This document shows positions 17,194 through 25,284 of a stretch of 64,000 nucleotides of DNA, in pieces. A program made the position numbers and the translations under genes. The notes beneath the pieces are model-generated. The model was not told the DNA's origin and made no database searches. It worked only from the letters and a program-made list of their open reading frames with translations. Within the stretch, counting starts at the first letter, position 1, and the number at the start of each line of letters is the position of its first letter. The stretch is from JAOAPY01 sp041492185 (GTDB lineage: Bacteria > Acidobacteriota > Blastocatellia > Pyrinomonadales > Pyrinomonadaceae), in assembly GCA_041492185.1 (NCBI GenBank), contig JBGPWL010000010.1, positions 14,722 through 78,721 on the forward strand, in the 5' to 3' direction.

Positions 17194-19325
17194 GCCCCCT
17201 GAAAGAAATGAAGCGACGAGATTTTTTGCGTGTGAGCGCGGCCGCTGGCGGTGGTTTACTCATTAGTTTTTGTTTACCGCTTGATGGTAAGGCCGCAATC
17301 TTTGGGGAAGCGGAAACGAACTTTGCCCCGAACGCCTTTCTACGCATCGGCACTGACGATCGCGTGACCCTAATCGTCGGCCAGTCTGAGATGGGTCAGG
17401 GAGTTTTGACCTCGCTGCCGATGCTGGTCGCGGAAGAACTTGAGGTTGACTTCTCAACCGTTCATTTTGAGCAGTCGCCTGCCGGTGCGGCCTATTTCAA
17501 TTCCAACTTTGGCGCGCAAATCACCGGCGGCAGCGCCAGCGTGAAGACCTTTTATGAACCGTTGCGAAAAGCCGGCGCGACGGCGCGCGAAATGCTGATC
17601 GCGGCGGCGGCGCAAACCTGGAACGTTCCGGCCAAGGATTGCAAAGCGGAACACGGCGCTGTCATTCACGTCGCCAGCGGAAAGCGTCTGCGATACGGCG
17701 AGCTGGTCGAACAGGCCGCGAAGCTGACGCCTCCGGCAAACGCTCCGCTGAAGGATCCGAAAGATTTCAAATTGATCGGCAAGCCGGCTCGGCGGCTCGA
17801 TAGTTCAGGAAAGGTGGACGGCTCGGCTGTCTTCGGCATCGACGTCAAACTGCCGGGAATGGTAACAGCAACCGTGCTGCGCTGTCCCGTGTTCGGCGGA
17901 AAGGTCGCCAGCTTCGATGACTCGAAAGCAAAAGCAGTGAGCGGCGTCCGGCGCGTCGTCCAGATTGATGCGGGCGTCGCCGTCGTGGCGGACAATTTCT
18001 GGGCGGCAAAGAAAGGCCGCGACGCTTTGGAAGTTAAGTGGGACGAAGGCCCGCGCGCGAGCCAGACCAGCGAAGACATCACGCGCATGTTCGCCGCCGC
18101 GGTAGAAAAACCCGGCGCCGTCGCGCGCAAGGAAGGCGATGTTGACGCGGCGCTCAGTAAGGCCGCGAAGAAAATCGAAGCAGTGTACGAGGTTCCGTAT
18201 CAGGCGCACGCCACGATGGAGCCGATGAACTGCACCGCTGACGTGCGCGCCGATGGTTGCGATGTTTGGGGCGGCATCCAGTCGCAGACCTGGTCGCAGG
18301 GTGCGGCCGCGAAAATTACCGGCCTGCCCGTGGAAAAGGTGAACATTCACACGACGATGTTGGGTGGTGGCTTTGGCCGTCGCGCCGAAACCGATTTCGT
18401 GGTTGAGGCGGTCCAACTTTCCAAAGCCATGAGTGCGCCCGTGAAAGTGATCTGGACGCGCGAGGATGATATGCAGCACGACTTTTATCGTCCCGGCGCG
18501 TATCACAAGTTCGCGGCGGGGTTGGATGCCAGTGGCAACGTCATCGCGTGGCTGCATCGCACCTCGAGCGCGTCGATCTATGCGGCGCACGGTTTCGGCA
18601 ATCCGACTGTGGATGGCGCGGCAGTGGAAGGCGCGAAAGAACTACCGTATGCGATCCCCAACTTGCAAGTTGAGTGGGCAAAACAAGAACCGGGCGTTCC
18701 CATTGGTTTCTGGCGATCAGTTGGCCACTCGCACACCGCATTTGCCACTGAATGTTTTCTCGATGAGTTAGCCGCGGCGGCGGGCAAGGACCCTTACGAA
18801 TTTCGGCGCGCCTTGCTTGAAAAATCGCCGCGACACAAGCGCGTGCTCGAACTCGCGGCGGCCAAAGGAAACTGGGGCAAGCCTCTGCCCAAAGGCCAGG
18901 GTCGCGGAATCGCCGTCGCGGAATCGTTTGACAGTTTCGTGGCGCAGGTGGCTGAGGTCACCGTTGGTGATGACGGCAGCGTGCGCGTGAATCGCGTGGT
19001 CTGCGCGATTGATTGTGGACCCATCGTCAACCCGGACACGATCGAAGCGCAGATGCAGAGCGGCATCGTCTATGGTTTGACGGCCGCGCTGAAAGGCGAG
19101 ATCACAATCGAGGGCGGGCGCGTCAAGCAGCGCAACTTTAGTGATTATCAGATGCTGCGCGTCAAAGAGATGCCGCGCGTCGAGGTCTACATTGTCCCGA
19201 GCACAGACAAGATGGGCGGCGTCGGCGAGCCGGGCACGCCGCCGATCGCGCCCGCAGTGGTCAACGCGATCTTTGCGGCGACCGGGAAACGAATCAGGAA
19301 GCTGCCGGTTCGATTGGTTGCTTGA
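17190..19325 (+). CDS. Isoquinoline 1-oxidoreductase-type molybdopterin subunit, Tat-exported
   Basis: A 711-residue catalytic subunit binding the molybdopterin cofactor. It begins with a twin-arginine signal (KRRDFLRVSAAAGGGLLIS), so the folded complex is exported to the periplasm. Cofactor motifs include MGQGVLTSL, GGGFGRRAETDF near residue 390, and the C-terminal GGVGEPGTPPIAPAV containing the active-site Glu. The start overlaps the small-subunit stop by 4 bp, with AAAAGGAG upstream. Family members hydroxylate aldehydes or nitrogen heterocycles; the actual substrate is unknown. No accessory (XdhC-like) gene is in the window. Confidence 0.9.
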   Translation: MSPLKEMKRRDFLRVSAAAGGGLLISFCLPLDGKAAIFGEAETNFAPNAFLRIGTDDRVTLIVGQSEMGQGVLTSLPMLVAEELEVDFSTVHFEQSPAGAAYFNSNFGAQITGGSASVKTFYEPLRKAGATAREMLIAAAAQTWNVPAKDCKAEHGAVIHVASGKRLRYGELVEQAAKLTPPANAPLKDPKDFKLIGKPARRLDSSGKVDGSAVFGIDVKLPGMVTATVLRCPVFGGKVASFDDSKAKAVSGVRRVVQIDAGVAVVADNFWAAKKGRDALEVKWDEGPRASQTSEDITRMFAAAVEKPGAVARKEGDVDAALSKAAKKIEAVYEVPYQAHATMEPMNCTADVRADGCDVWGGIQSQTWSQGAAAKITGLPVEKVNIHTTMLGGGFGRRAETDFVVEAVQLSKAMSAPVKVIWTREDDMQHDFYRPGAYHKFAAGLDASGNVIAWLHRTSSASIYAAHGFGNPTVDGAAVEGAKELPYAIPNLQVEWAKQEPGVPIGFWRSVGHSHTAFATECFLDELAAAAGKDPYEFRRALLEKSPRHKRVLELAAAKGNWGKPLPKGQGRGIAVAESFDSFVAQVAEVTVGDDGSVRVNRVVCAIDCGPIVNPDTIEAQMQSGIVYGLTAALKGEITIEGGRVKQRNFSDYQMLRVKEMPRVEVYIVPSTDKMGGVGEPGTPPIAPAVVNAIFAATGKRIRKLPVRLVA

Positions 19326-19366
19326 TCCTCACTGCAGACCGAAGGGATTACTTACCGAAACCGCCA

Positions 19367-19464
19367 TGCTGAAGGTTTTCGAAGAAGGCCAAGTCCGCAC
19401 GCGCGACATCGGCGGCACAGCGACGACGGCTGAGTTTGCGGATGCGATTATTGGGAAGATGTGA
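19367..19464 (+). pseudogene. 3' fragment of a second isocitrate dehydrogenase gene
   Basis: The last 32 codons before the TGA at 19464 read MLKVFEEGQVRTRDIGGTAT and so on, nearly identical to the C-terminus of the isocitrate dehydrogenase ending at 16210 (EEGKVRTRDIGGTATTDEF there). The nucleotide match covers about 98 bp at roughly 80% identity and stops abruptly at the ATG; nothing of the rest of the gene remains. It is therefore a degraded paralogue end left 42 bp after the molybdopterin subunit gene. Confidence 0.85.
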
Positions 19465-19751
19465 GTTCGCAAGAAAGGCCGCGATGTAATCATCACGTCC
19501 AGTTCGACTTATTCTTTTTTAGCAAGCGAAAGGTCTGAAAAAATGGTTCGAGGTCGATATTTTGACGACATTTGTAGAGCCAAGCCGAAGGCTTCCGTTG
19601 TAGTTTGGTTCTCATTGCCTAACTAGTCGAGGAAGTTAAGCATTGCTCGGAGCAAAAGTCTATGGTCGCAAAACCAGTTTCCCTTTGAGTCCACATGGAA
19701 TTGAAGTCTCTAACGAACGAAAAGTGTTAGAATGTCGCAGAGGTTTTACTT

Positions 19752-20033
19752 GTGAGTTCGCTTCTGACATCAGATCTGCCGACCGCGAACGACGATCTCG
19801 TCGGGCGGGGACAGACTACGTATCGCGAAAGGCTGGCGTCTGTCCTTGAGCCTTCGCATACCGGCGAGTTTGTTGCTGTCGAGCCTGACTCAGGTCGGTA
19901 CTTCCTGGGAAACACGGCGAGCGAGACGCTGGCGGCTGCTCACGCCGCGATGCCAAACAACCTGTTCTACCTCACGCGCGTTGGTCGAGAGACCGCGCAC
20001 ACCGTCGGCGGACATGCCACAAGAATCCGGTAA
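19752..20033 (+). CDS. Small conserved protein paired with an aspartic protease
   Basis: A 93-residue protein starting at a GTG preceded by AGAGG. The core (GEFVAVEPDSGRYFLGNTAS followed by LFYLTRVGRET) is a short beta-rich domain of a kind I associate with two-gene cassettes next to clan AA aspartic proteases, many in cyanobacteria and soil bacteria. Its stop lies 20 bp inside the next gene, so translation is coupled. It could be an antitoxin-like or substrate partner of the protease; this is inference. Confidence 0.7.
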   Translation: MSSLLTSDLPTANDDLVGRGQTTYRERLASVLEPSHTGEFVAVEPDSGRYFLGNTASETLAAAHAAMPNNLFYLTRVGRETAHTVGGHATRIR

Positions 20034-20379
20034 CGTCAACTCTCTTCGCGAAGCGTTAGTAGAAATACGCTTTGTGCGTGGCGATGCATGTAAGTGCGTC
20101 GTCGATACGGGCTTTGATGGCGCGCTGATGTTCCCGGTGTCTGTCGCCGAACGCCTGGATCTCCCCATAGTTGGGCGACTAGTTTTCGAGTTGGTCGGCG
20201 GCGCACGAATGAGTGCTGACGTGGCCTTGGGCGAGATCGAATGGCTGGGCGAACGCCGCAGCGTGGAAGTAATTTTGAGCGAAGGCAACGACGCACTCAT
20301 CGGCACAGAGATGTTTGAAGGTGCGAAGCTGGTTGTAGATTACGTCGACCGCGCGGTAATGATTTCGCGCCACGAATAG
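20014..20379 (+). CDS. Clan AA (retropepsin-like) aspartic protease
   Basis: A 121-residue protein with a single aspartic-protease half: catalytic DTG in KCVVDTGFDGALMFP near residue 27, hydrophobic flap-type strands in the middle, and the closing hydrophobic-hydrophobic-Gly pattern in NDALIGTEMF near residue 96. Retropepsin-like proteins of this size act as homodimers. Starts at an ATG within the end of the preceding small gene (20-bp overlap). No signal peptide, so cytosolic. Substrate unknown. Confidence 0.8.
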   Translation: MPQESGNVNSLREALVEIRFVRGDACKCVVDTGFDGALMFPVSVAERLDLPIVGRLVFELVGGARMSADVALGEIEWLGERRSVEVILSEGNDALIGTEMFEGAKLVVDYVDRAVMISRHE

Positions 20380-20396
20380 CGACGTCTAGCTGAAGG

Positions 20397-21140
20397 CTAC
20401 CTCTTTTGCGCGACTATCAGCAGTCGCTGAGATCCTAACTTGAAAGTTTCCTCACCTAGCGAACCGTAGGACGCGAGAATCCCGAAACCAGCATCACTGA
20501 TGAGTCGAACGAGTTCGCTGTAGGTGTAGATGCGCTGTGAAGCGGGGCGCTTGTCTACTTTGCCGTCGCGAATGAAGGTGTACTCGGTGAACGTGCGGCC
20601 TTGTTCGTGATCGTAGCGGCTGTTTGAAAGAAAAGTTATGCCGGCGATTTCAAACCAGCGACGATCTTGAAACGCCGGCAGTAAGCATTCAGCGACGGCG
20701 GGAGCGTCCAGGACAAAACGCGCGCCTGGTTTCATTACGCGGGCGACGGATTTCAGAAAGTCGGCATTGCCCTCGTCGTCGAGATAGCCAAAGCTGTTGC
20801 CGAAACAGAAACTCCCGTCGAATTCCGCAGTCCAGGGTAGATCGCGCATGTCGCGCTTGTGCCAATCAATCCTTAGATCGCGCTCGACAGATTTCGTCTT
20901 TGCTTCAGCGATAAACTCCGACGCGATGTCTACGCCGGTCAGATCGAAACCGCGCGCGGCAAGCTCGAGCGCAATGCGACCGTTGCCACAGGGAACGTCG
21001 AGAATCTTTGCGCCTGCATCAAGCTGGAGCTGTTTCTGAATAAAATCAGCTTCCGCGCGCGTTTGTTCCTCGGTTACCGCCGCGCGCCAGAAATCGAGCG
21101 CGATGCCGTGAAAGAAATCTTCCCACCAGTTGGTTGACAT
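20397..21140 (-). CDS. Class I SAM-dependent methyltransferase
   Basis: A 247-residue methyltransferase. Motif I is ILDVPCGNGRIALELAARG near residue 48, followed by the acidic motif GVDIASEF, and motif IV-like FDGSFCFGNSFGYLDDEG. C-terminal strands (TFTEYTFIRDGK, RIYTYSELVRLI) fit the SAM-methyltransferase 11/25 group acting on small molecules. The ATG at 21140 was chosen over a slightly upstream one because GAGGAA precedes it. Substrate unknown; convergent with the aspartic protease cassette. Confidence 0.87.
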   Translation of the reverse strand: MSTNWWEDFFHGIALDFWRAAVTEEQTRAEADFIQKQLQLDAGAKILDVPCGNGRIALELAARGFDLTGVDIASEFIAEAKTKSVERDLRIDWHKRDMRDLPWTAEFDGSFCFGNSFGYLDDEGNADFLKSVARVMKPGARFVLDAPAVAECLLPAFQDRRWFEIAGITFLSNSRYDHEQGRTFTEYTFIRDGKVDKRPASQRIYTYSELVRLISDAGFGILASYGSLGEETFKLGSQRLLIVAQKR

Positions 21141-21310
21141 GTTGGGTTCCTCGACTCGCACAAGCGATTGCGAATGGTGCTACAAAAAACAAATAAGCGA
21201 TTTCCGAGCCCCGGAGTTGCGAAATGCTTATAGCACCGCGTCGCGATATAGAGAGAGCGTCGCAGGAGAAGGAAACCGTCTCAACTCTCTAAGCTATAAA
21301 TATTTCGCGC

Positions 21311-21727
21311 CTAACGGCGCTGCGTGCGAGACTTCGACGCGCGTTGTTTGCCTTGACGCGTTTTGTTTGTTGTGTCACCCGATACAAACTTGTCAGTCAC
21401 CTTTTTCGGCAATTTCGCCAGCACCATCTCGTAAGAGTTCCTAATCAGACTCTTCAATTCCTTTTCCTTCAGCGCGTCAAAACGTTCGAGCGCGACCCAG
21501 TGGTAGCGCGCGACGTAAGGCGCAGGCACGATTCCTTCCTGTTCGGTCAGCTCGGCGAATTTTTCCGGCGTACACTTGAACGACATGACGTGACCGTAAG
21601 AAGGATCGAGCACGAGTACCGCGAACATCTTTTCGCCAATGCAGAAAAGCAGATCGCTTACCCACTGCACGCGCTCTGTGGCGTGCGGCAGCGAAAGACA
21701 AAACTCCCGAACCGATTCTTGATCCAT
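21311..21727 (-). CDS. MmcQ/YjbR family protein
   Basis: A 138-residue protein of the MmcQ/YjbR family, a small CyaY-like fold often described as DNA-binding. It has the family landmarks SLPHATERVQW, KMFAVLVLD, SFKCTPEKF and the C-terminal LIRNSYEMVLAKLP. The tail after LPKKVTDKF is basic and low in complexity. An upstream TTG would extend the frame into a hairpin repeat; the ATG at 21727 is preferred. Function not established. Confidence 0.85.
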   Translation of the reverse strand: MDQESVREFCLSLPHATERVQWVSDLLFCIGEKMFAVLVLDPSYGHVMSFKCTPEKFAELTEQEGIVPAPYVARYHWVALERFDALKEKELKSLIRNSYEMVLAKLPKKVTDKFVSGDTTNKTRQGKQRASKSRTQRR

Positions 21728-21732
21728 AGAAG

Positions 21733-21812
21733 TGTCCGACAAACTTCAGTTTGTCGCCGGTTTCGACAATTGAGGCCTTCCCAAGGCACGACAAACTGTT
21801 CAGTTTGTCGGA
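21733..21812. repeat. Hairpin repeat between mmcQ and ATP-grasp genes
   Basis: Two copies of a GTCCGACAAACT / AGTTTGTCGGAC-type palindrome face each other (about 21733-21754 and 21788-21812). Each copy can form its own stem, and the pair can form a larger one. REP-like; it may also act as a transcription terminator for the upstream gene on the minus strand. Confidence 0.7.
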
Positions 21813-21817
21813 CCCGT

Positions 21818-23182
21818 CTACACTCCTTCAAGCACGAGCAACGCTGTCTGTCCACCGCCGGATGAAACATTGCTGAGAGAAGACGTCGACAGACGCACCA
21901 GCGCGCCCTCCACTTCATTGTGAAACAGAAAGGGATTGAAGTCGATATTCATCTCGACGGCTTGAACGGGATCGCCGAACATCGGGATGGGGACCTTGTC
22001 AATAAGCACGCGCTCCTGCACGACGTAGGGGCGTTCGAGCGCCAAAGCAATTGCTCGCCCCCAGTCTGTCGGATCTGTTTCCCACCCGATGACCACGCCA
22101 TGGCCACCATAATCATCGTTGGGCTTCAACACCAGACGTTCGCGTTCAGTTCTTAGAATCTCAAGCAGTTCACGCTCAACGCCTTCGAAACTAGTGACAC
22201 CGCGACGGACGCGCCGGGTCCAGGGAATATGTTTGCGAATCGCCGCCACTTGTTCGTCTGTGAATAAATGTTCGTTGCGCGGCTCGCTAAGAAGCGCAAA
22301 GCCGGCTTTCTTGTGGGCCATCTTTGTGCGAAAGGAATTTGCCATGCAGACTTTGCGCTCAGCGTAAGCGCGTGCCAGCGGATGACCCTCGTCGCACCGC
22401 TCGAGGAATTCGTGAATGACGACGCGTTTGTAAACAATGTCGATGCGAAAGTCGCCATTGGTCAACATGGTGGTCAGCACGGCTCCGTCAAACTCCAGCG
22501 CGCGCGGATCGGCGATGACGGTTGCGTAGCCTTCAGATTCAAAATACTGTTTTAGAATCTCAAATTCGCTCGCGGTCGCCACGCCATCCCAATCGACAAT
22601 CGCGATCTGCGGATGCTCTTTGTCGCCGCCCCACTCGCGATACGCCTCCAGCAATGAAGCGAGCAGGCGACGATGAGGTTCAGGCCGCCAATGTTCGTTG
22701 AGTAGCAGAAACTCTTTCATCTGCGGCAGTTCGAACAGGACTTTTTCCAGCTGCAACTGATCGCCAATGCCGGCTGGGCTCTCGGCGTTATATTCGAGAA
22801 ACTGGAAACCGGATTCGCTGATGTAGGCATCAAGCCGGCTGGTGACGCATAGACGCGAATAACCGGGATCGATGCGCGCCATTGTTTCCTCCAATTCGGT
22901 CAAGCCGAGTTCATGCAGCAGCGCGTCATCAACCAGCGCTCGCGCGACCAATGTTTCAAACGCCTCCGCAATCGTCTGCGCCGCTCGCGTGATTGCGTCA
23001 TACTGCGAGCGTTGAAGAATGTGCGGACGAAGGAAGGGACAGGTGGGCCGATCGCCGTACGACAAGCCGAGTTCGCGTTGTTGGGCGAACGAACGCGCGA
23101 ATAGATCGGAATCGATCGATGGATCGTTCAAGATCCGATCGTCGAGTGCCTGGATGATCCTTTGGGAGAATGGCTGCGACAT
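21818..23182 (-). CDS. Circularly permuted ATP-grasp-like protein
   Basis: A 454-residue cytosolic protein. The region FLEYNAESPAGIGDQ near residue 130 and the strand-loop LVLKPNDDYGGHGVVIGW near residue 345 match the circularly permuted type 2 ATP-grasp / glutathionylspermidine-synthase-like fold, in which a nucleotide-binding lysine lies in the latter motif and acidic metal ligands in EMNIDFNPF near the end. Such enzymes ligate a carboxylate to an amine. The acceptor is unknown and there is no transglutaminase or alpha-E neighbour as in typical operons. Confidence 0.68.
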   Translation of the reverse strand: MSQPFSQRIIQALDDRILNDPSIDSDLFARSFAQQRELGLSYGDRPTCPFLRPHILQRSQYDAITRAAQTIAEAFETLVARALVDDALLHELGLTELEETMARIDPGYSRLCVTSRLDAYISESGFQFLEYNAESPAGIGDQLQLEKVLFELPQMKEFLLLNEHWRPEPHRRLLASLLEAYREWGGDKEHPQIAIVDWDGVATASEFEILKQYFESEGYATVIADPRALEFDGAVLTTMLTNGDFRIDIVYKRVVIHEFLERCDEGHPLARAYAERKVCMANSFRTKMAHKKAGFALLSEPRNEHLFTDEQVAAIRKHIPWTRRVRRGVTSFEGVERELLEILRTERERLVLKPNDDYGGHGVVIGWETDPTDWGRAIALALERPYVVQERVLIDKVPIPMFGDPVQAVEMNIDFNPFLFHNEVEGALVRLSTSSLSNVSSGGGQTALLVLEGV

Positions 23183-23210
23183 GTACTACAAACTAACCAG
23201 CAAAGACGAG

Positions 23211-23398
23211 AGGCCCGAAGGGCCGTCATTCAATAGCCGCGTCCGTAAGGGCGCGGTACCGGTATTGAGAAGAACATATTGAGCGCCGAAGGTGCGCCAC
23301 GATGTGTGCCGGCCCTACGGGCCTCAAAAACCAAATACTCTGGCATCTCAATCCACGCCCTTACGGACGTGGCTATTGAATGACAGCCCTTCGGGCCT
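23211..23398. repeat. Long inverted repeat with GGCCCGAAGGGCC ends
   Basis: Arms of about 46 bp at 23211-23256 and 23353-23398 are near-perfect reverse complements (GGCCCGAAGGGCC, then GTCATTCAATAGCC, then CGTCCGTAAGGGCG). The ~96-bp interior carries two further small palindromes. It resembles a non-autonomous element mobilised by REP-associated tyrosine transposases, but no such gene is in the window. Confidence 0.8.
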
Positions 23399-23424
23399 TA
23401 ACACTTCATTCGGGCCTGGAGACT

Positions 23425-23901
23425 TCATTTAGGAGCCGGCGCGGGGCTCGCGTTGCCCATGTCCAGAATCACTTTCCACGTTCCGTCTTTTTGCCGGCGC
23501 CAAACGTTGACGTACTTGCCGTAACGCACGATCGGTTTTCCTTCGCCATCCATCGTGCGCAGTTCGTAAGTGCCCCAGGTCCAACCCAGGTCGCCGGATT
23601 TTGCGACCTCTGCCTTCTTCGGTTCCCAGGTGAGCACGTATCCCGAACCCATGCCGGCCAGGATGTCCTTCTTTCCGAAAATCGGATTCGCGCCCACGGG
23701 CATTTGCATCGCATCGTCAGCCAGATAGATCGCAAACGCCGCCGCCACGCCCTTTTCAACCGACGCCCTGGCAAACTCGACGTCCGTTTTCAACAACGCG
23801 TCCTGCCGCGAGTTTTTGCCGGCAGACTTCTGAGCTAACACAAGCGGAGTGGCTATGACGAGAGCGATCAGCGCGAACGAGATTGATGGAACTTTTTTCA
23901 T
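23425..23901 (-). CDS. Secreted DUF4440 / SnoaL-like protein
   Basis: A 158-residue protein with a signal peptide (MKKVPSISFALIALVIATPL) and one NTF2-like domain of the DUF4440 type: an N-terminal helix TDVEFARASVEKGVAAAF, then FGKKDILAGM, and sheet strands ending in KYVNVWRRQKDGTWKVILDM. Periplasmic or extracellular. These domains bind small hydrophobic ligands or act as simple isomerases; no catalytic assignment is possible. It stands alone beside a long inverted repeat. Confidence 0.83.
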   Translation of the reverse strand: MKKVPSISFALIALVIATPLVLAQKSAGKNSRQDALLKTDVEFARASVEKGVAAAFAIYLADDAMQMPVGANPIFGKKDILAGMGSGYVLTWEPKKAEVAKSGDLGWTWGTYELRTMDGEGKPIVRYGKYVNVWRRQKDGTWKVILDMGNASPAPAPK

Positions 23902-24020
23902 TGATGCTTCTCCAATGTGAACATGTGTTCAGGCGCGAACGAGGCTCTGATACTGACGAGTTCATTCTAGCACCGACAGTGAGGTACAATCACGACCCTT
24001 TGAGTGGGGTAAGTCTTTGG

Positions 24021-24140
24021 TTCATCTTCTTTGCGGCTTAGGTAATCGCTTTGCGTCTTTGCGAACTGCAACCTTCTATGACAACGGTTTCGCGCAAAGA
24101 CGCCAAGTGAAATCGTAAGGCGCAAAGATGAATTAAGACT
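24021..24140 (+). repeat. Dispersed repeat family B, copy 1
   Basis: A 120-bp element starting CTTCTTTGCGGCTTAGGTAA, containing GGTTTCGCGCAAAGACGCCA, and ending in cgtaaggcgcaaagatg. A second copy in the same orientation lies at 62588-62710. Both start and end with complementary AAGNTGAA-type text, so each can fold on itself. The copy sits directly upstream of the phospholipase D gene. Confidence 0.85.
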
Positions 24141-24192
24141 AGCCGACAGAGATGCTGGTTTTAGTGAGAAACGAAAACGCAGTAACGCCGTC

Positions 24193-25272
24193 ATGAAGAT
24201 CCGGATACTAGTGGATTTTGAAGCGTTTTGGACGAGTTTGTCGGAAGACATTCGCGCGGCAAAGCAGTATGCGTTTGTCGAAACGTTTTCGTTTGAAGGC
24301 GACCGCGTTGGCAAGATGCTCGCTGATCTGCTTGGCGCCAGCCAGGCGCACGACAGACGTGTTCTCGTTGATTCGTTTGCGAAGATTGTCCTGAGTGACC
24401 GGTTCTTGTATGCGCCTGCCAATCTGGTCAACGCGGACCTGCGACAGGAAGCAAAAGAGACGAAGCAACTCCACAAGAGCCTGCAGAACGCCGGCGTCGA
24501 GATCAAGCATGGAAATCCTTTTGGTCTTTCACCGCGCCGGTGTCTGACGCGCAATCACAAAAAGTTGATCGTGATCGACGATCGCGTCGCTTATATCGGC
24601 GGGATGAACTTCAGCGAACACAACGCCGCCTGGCACGACATGATGCTGAGAATCGAAGACGACGACGTGGCTGCGTTTTTGCGAGACGACTTTCTCGCGT
24701 CGTGGGAAGGAAAGAGCCGCGCGCTCTCAAAGTCGTTTGCCGGAATTGATCTGCACACTCTCGACGGCCGCTCAAACGCTTCTGTCTTTGGCAAAGTTTT
24801 GCAGTTGATCGACGACGCGCAGACGTCGATCTTTGTGGAGAGCCCCTACATCACCTTTCCTTTCTACGATCATTTGCGCGAGGCTCGGCAGCGTGGCGTT
24901 TCAGTTACGATCGTTACGCCGCGGCGCAACAACTGGAGCTATTTTGCGGACTATGCCAGATGGGAATCAACGCGTTGCGGAATTGATTTGCGGCTTTCCG
25001 ATCAAGGCATGAGCCACCTCAAAGCCATGCTGGTGGACGAGCGGCATTTGATCGTGGGCTCTTCAAACTTTGATTTATTGAGTTACCGCATTTACCAGGA
25101 GATCCTCGCGATCATCACTGTTCCGGAAGTTGTCGCAGATTTTCGTGAAAAGGTTATGAGCGTCGACCTAAGAAATTCTCAGTGCGCCGAAGATCAAGAG
25201 CGAGAGCACGCAACCTGGTCCCGCTTGCGTGTGAAATTACTCAACAAAGGCCTGACGCTGCTGCTCGATTAG
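24193..25272 (+). CDS. Phospholipase D / cardiolipin synthase family protein
   Basis: A 359-residue protein with the two HxKx4D motifs of the PLD superfamily: NHKKLIVIDDRVAYIGG near residue 118 and SHLKAMLVDERHLIVGSS near residue 276. No membrane helices are visible, as in ClsB-type cardiolipin synthases; a phosphatidyl transferase acting on membrane glycerophospholipids is the likeliest role. The motif spacing is normal for an intact enzyme. Single gene, convergent with the M20 peptidase. Confidence 0.85.
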   Translation: MKIRILVDFEAFWTSLSEDIRAAKQYAFVETFSFEGDRVGKMLADLLGASQAHDRRVLVDSFAKIVLSDRFLYAPANLVNADLRQEAKETKQLHKSLQNAGVEIKHGNPFGLSPRRCLTRNHKKLIVIDDRVAYIGGMNFSEHNAAWHDMMLRIEDDDVAAFLRDDFLASWEGKSRALSKSFAGIDLHTLDGRSNASVFGKVLQLIDDAQTSIFVESPYITFPFYDHLREARQRGVSVTIVTPRRNNWSYFADYARWESTRCGIDLRLSDQGMSHLKAMLVDERHLIVGSSNFDLLSYRIYQEILAIITVPEVVADFREKVMSVDLRNSQCAEDQEREHATWSRLRVKLLNKGLTLLLD

Positions 25273-25284
25273 CACGGCTGCGGC

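Noticed and set aside
17805..18590. 261-codon minus-strand frame opposite the molybdopterin subunit
   Set aside because: Shadow of a conserved gene; His/Arg-rich nonsense translation.
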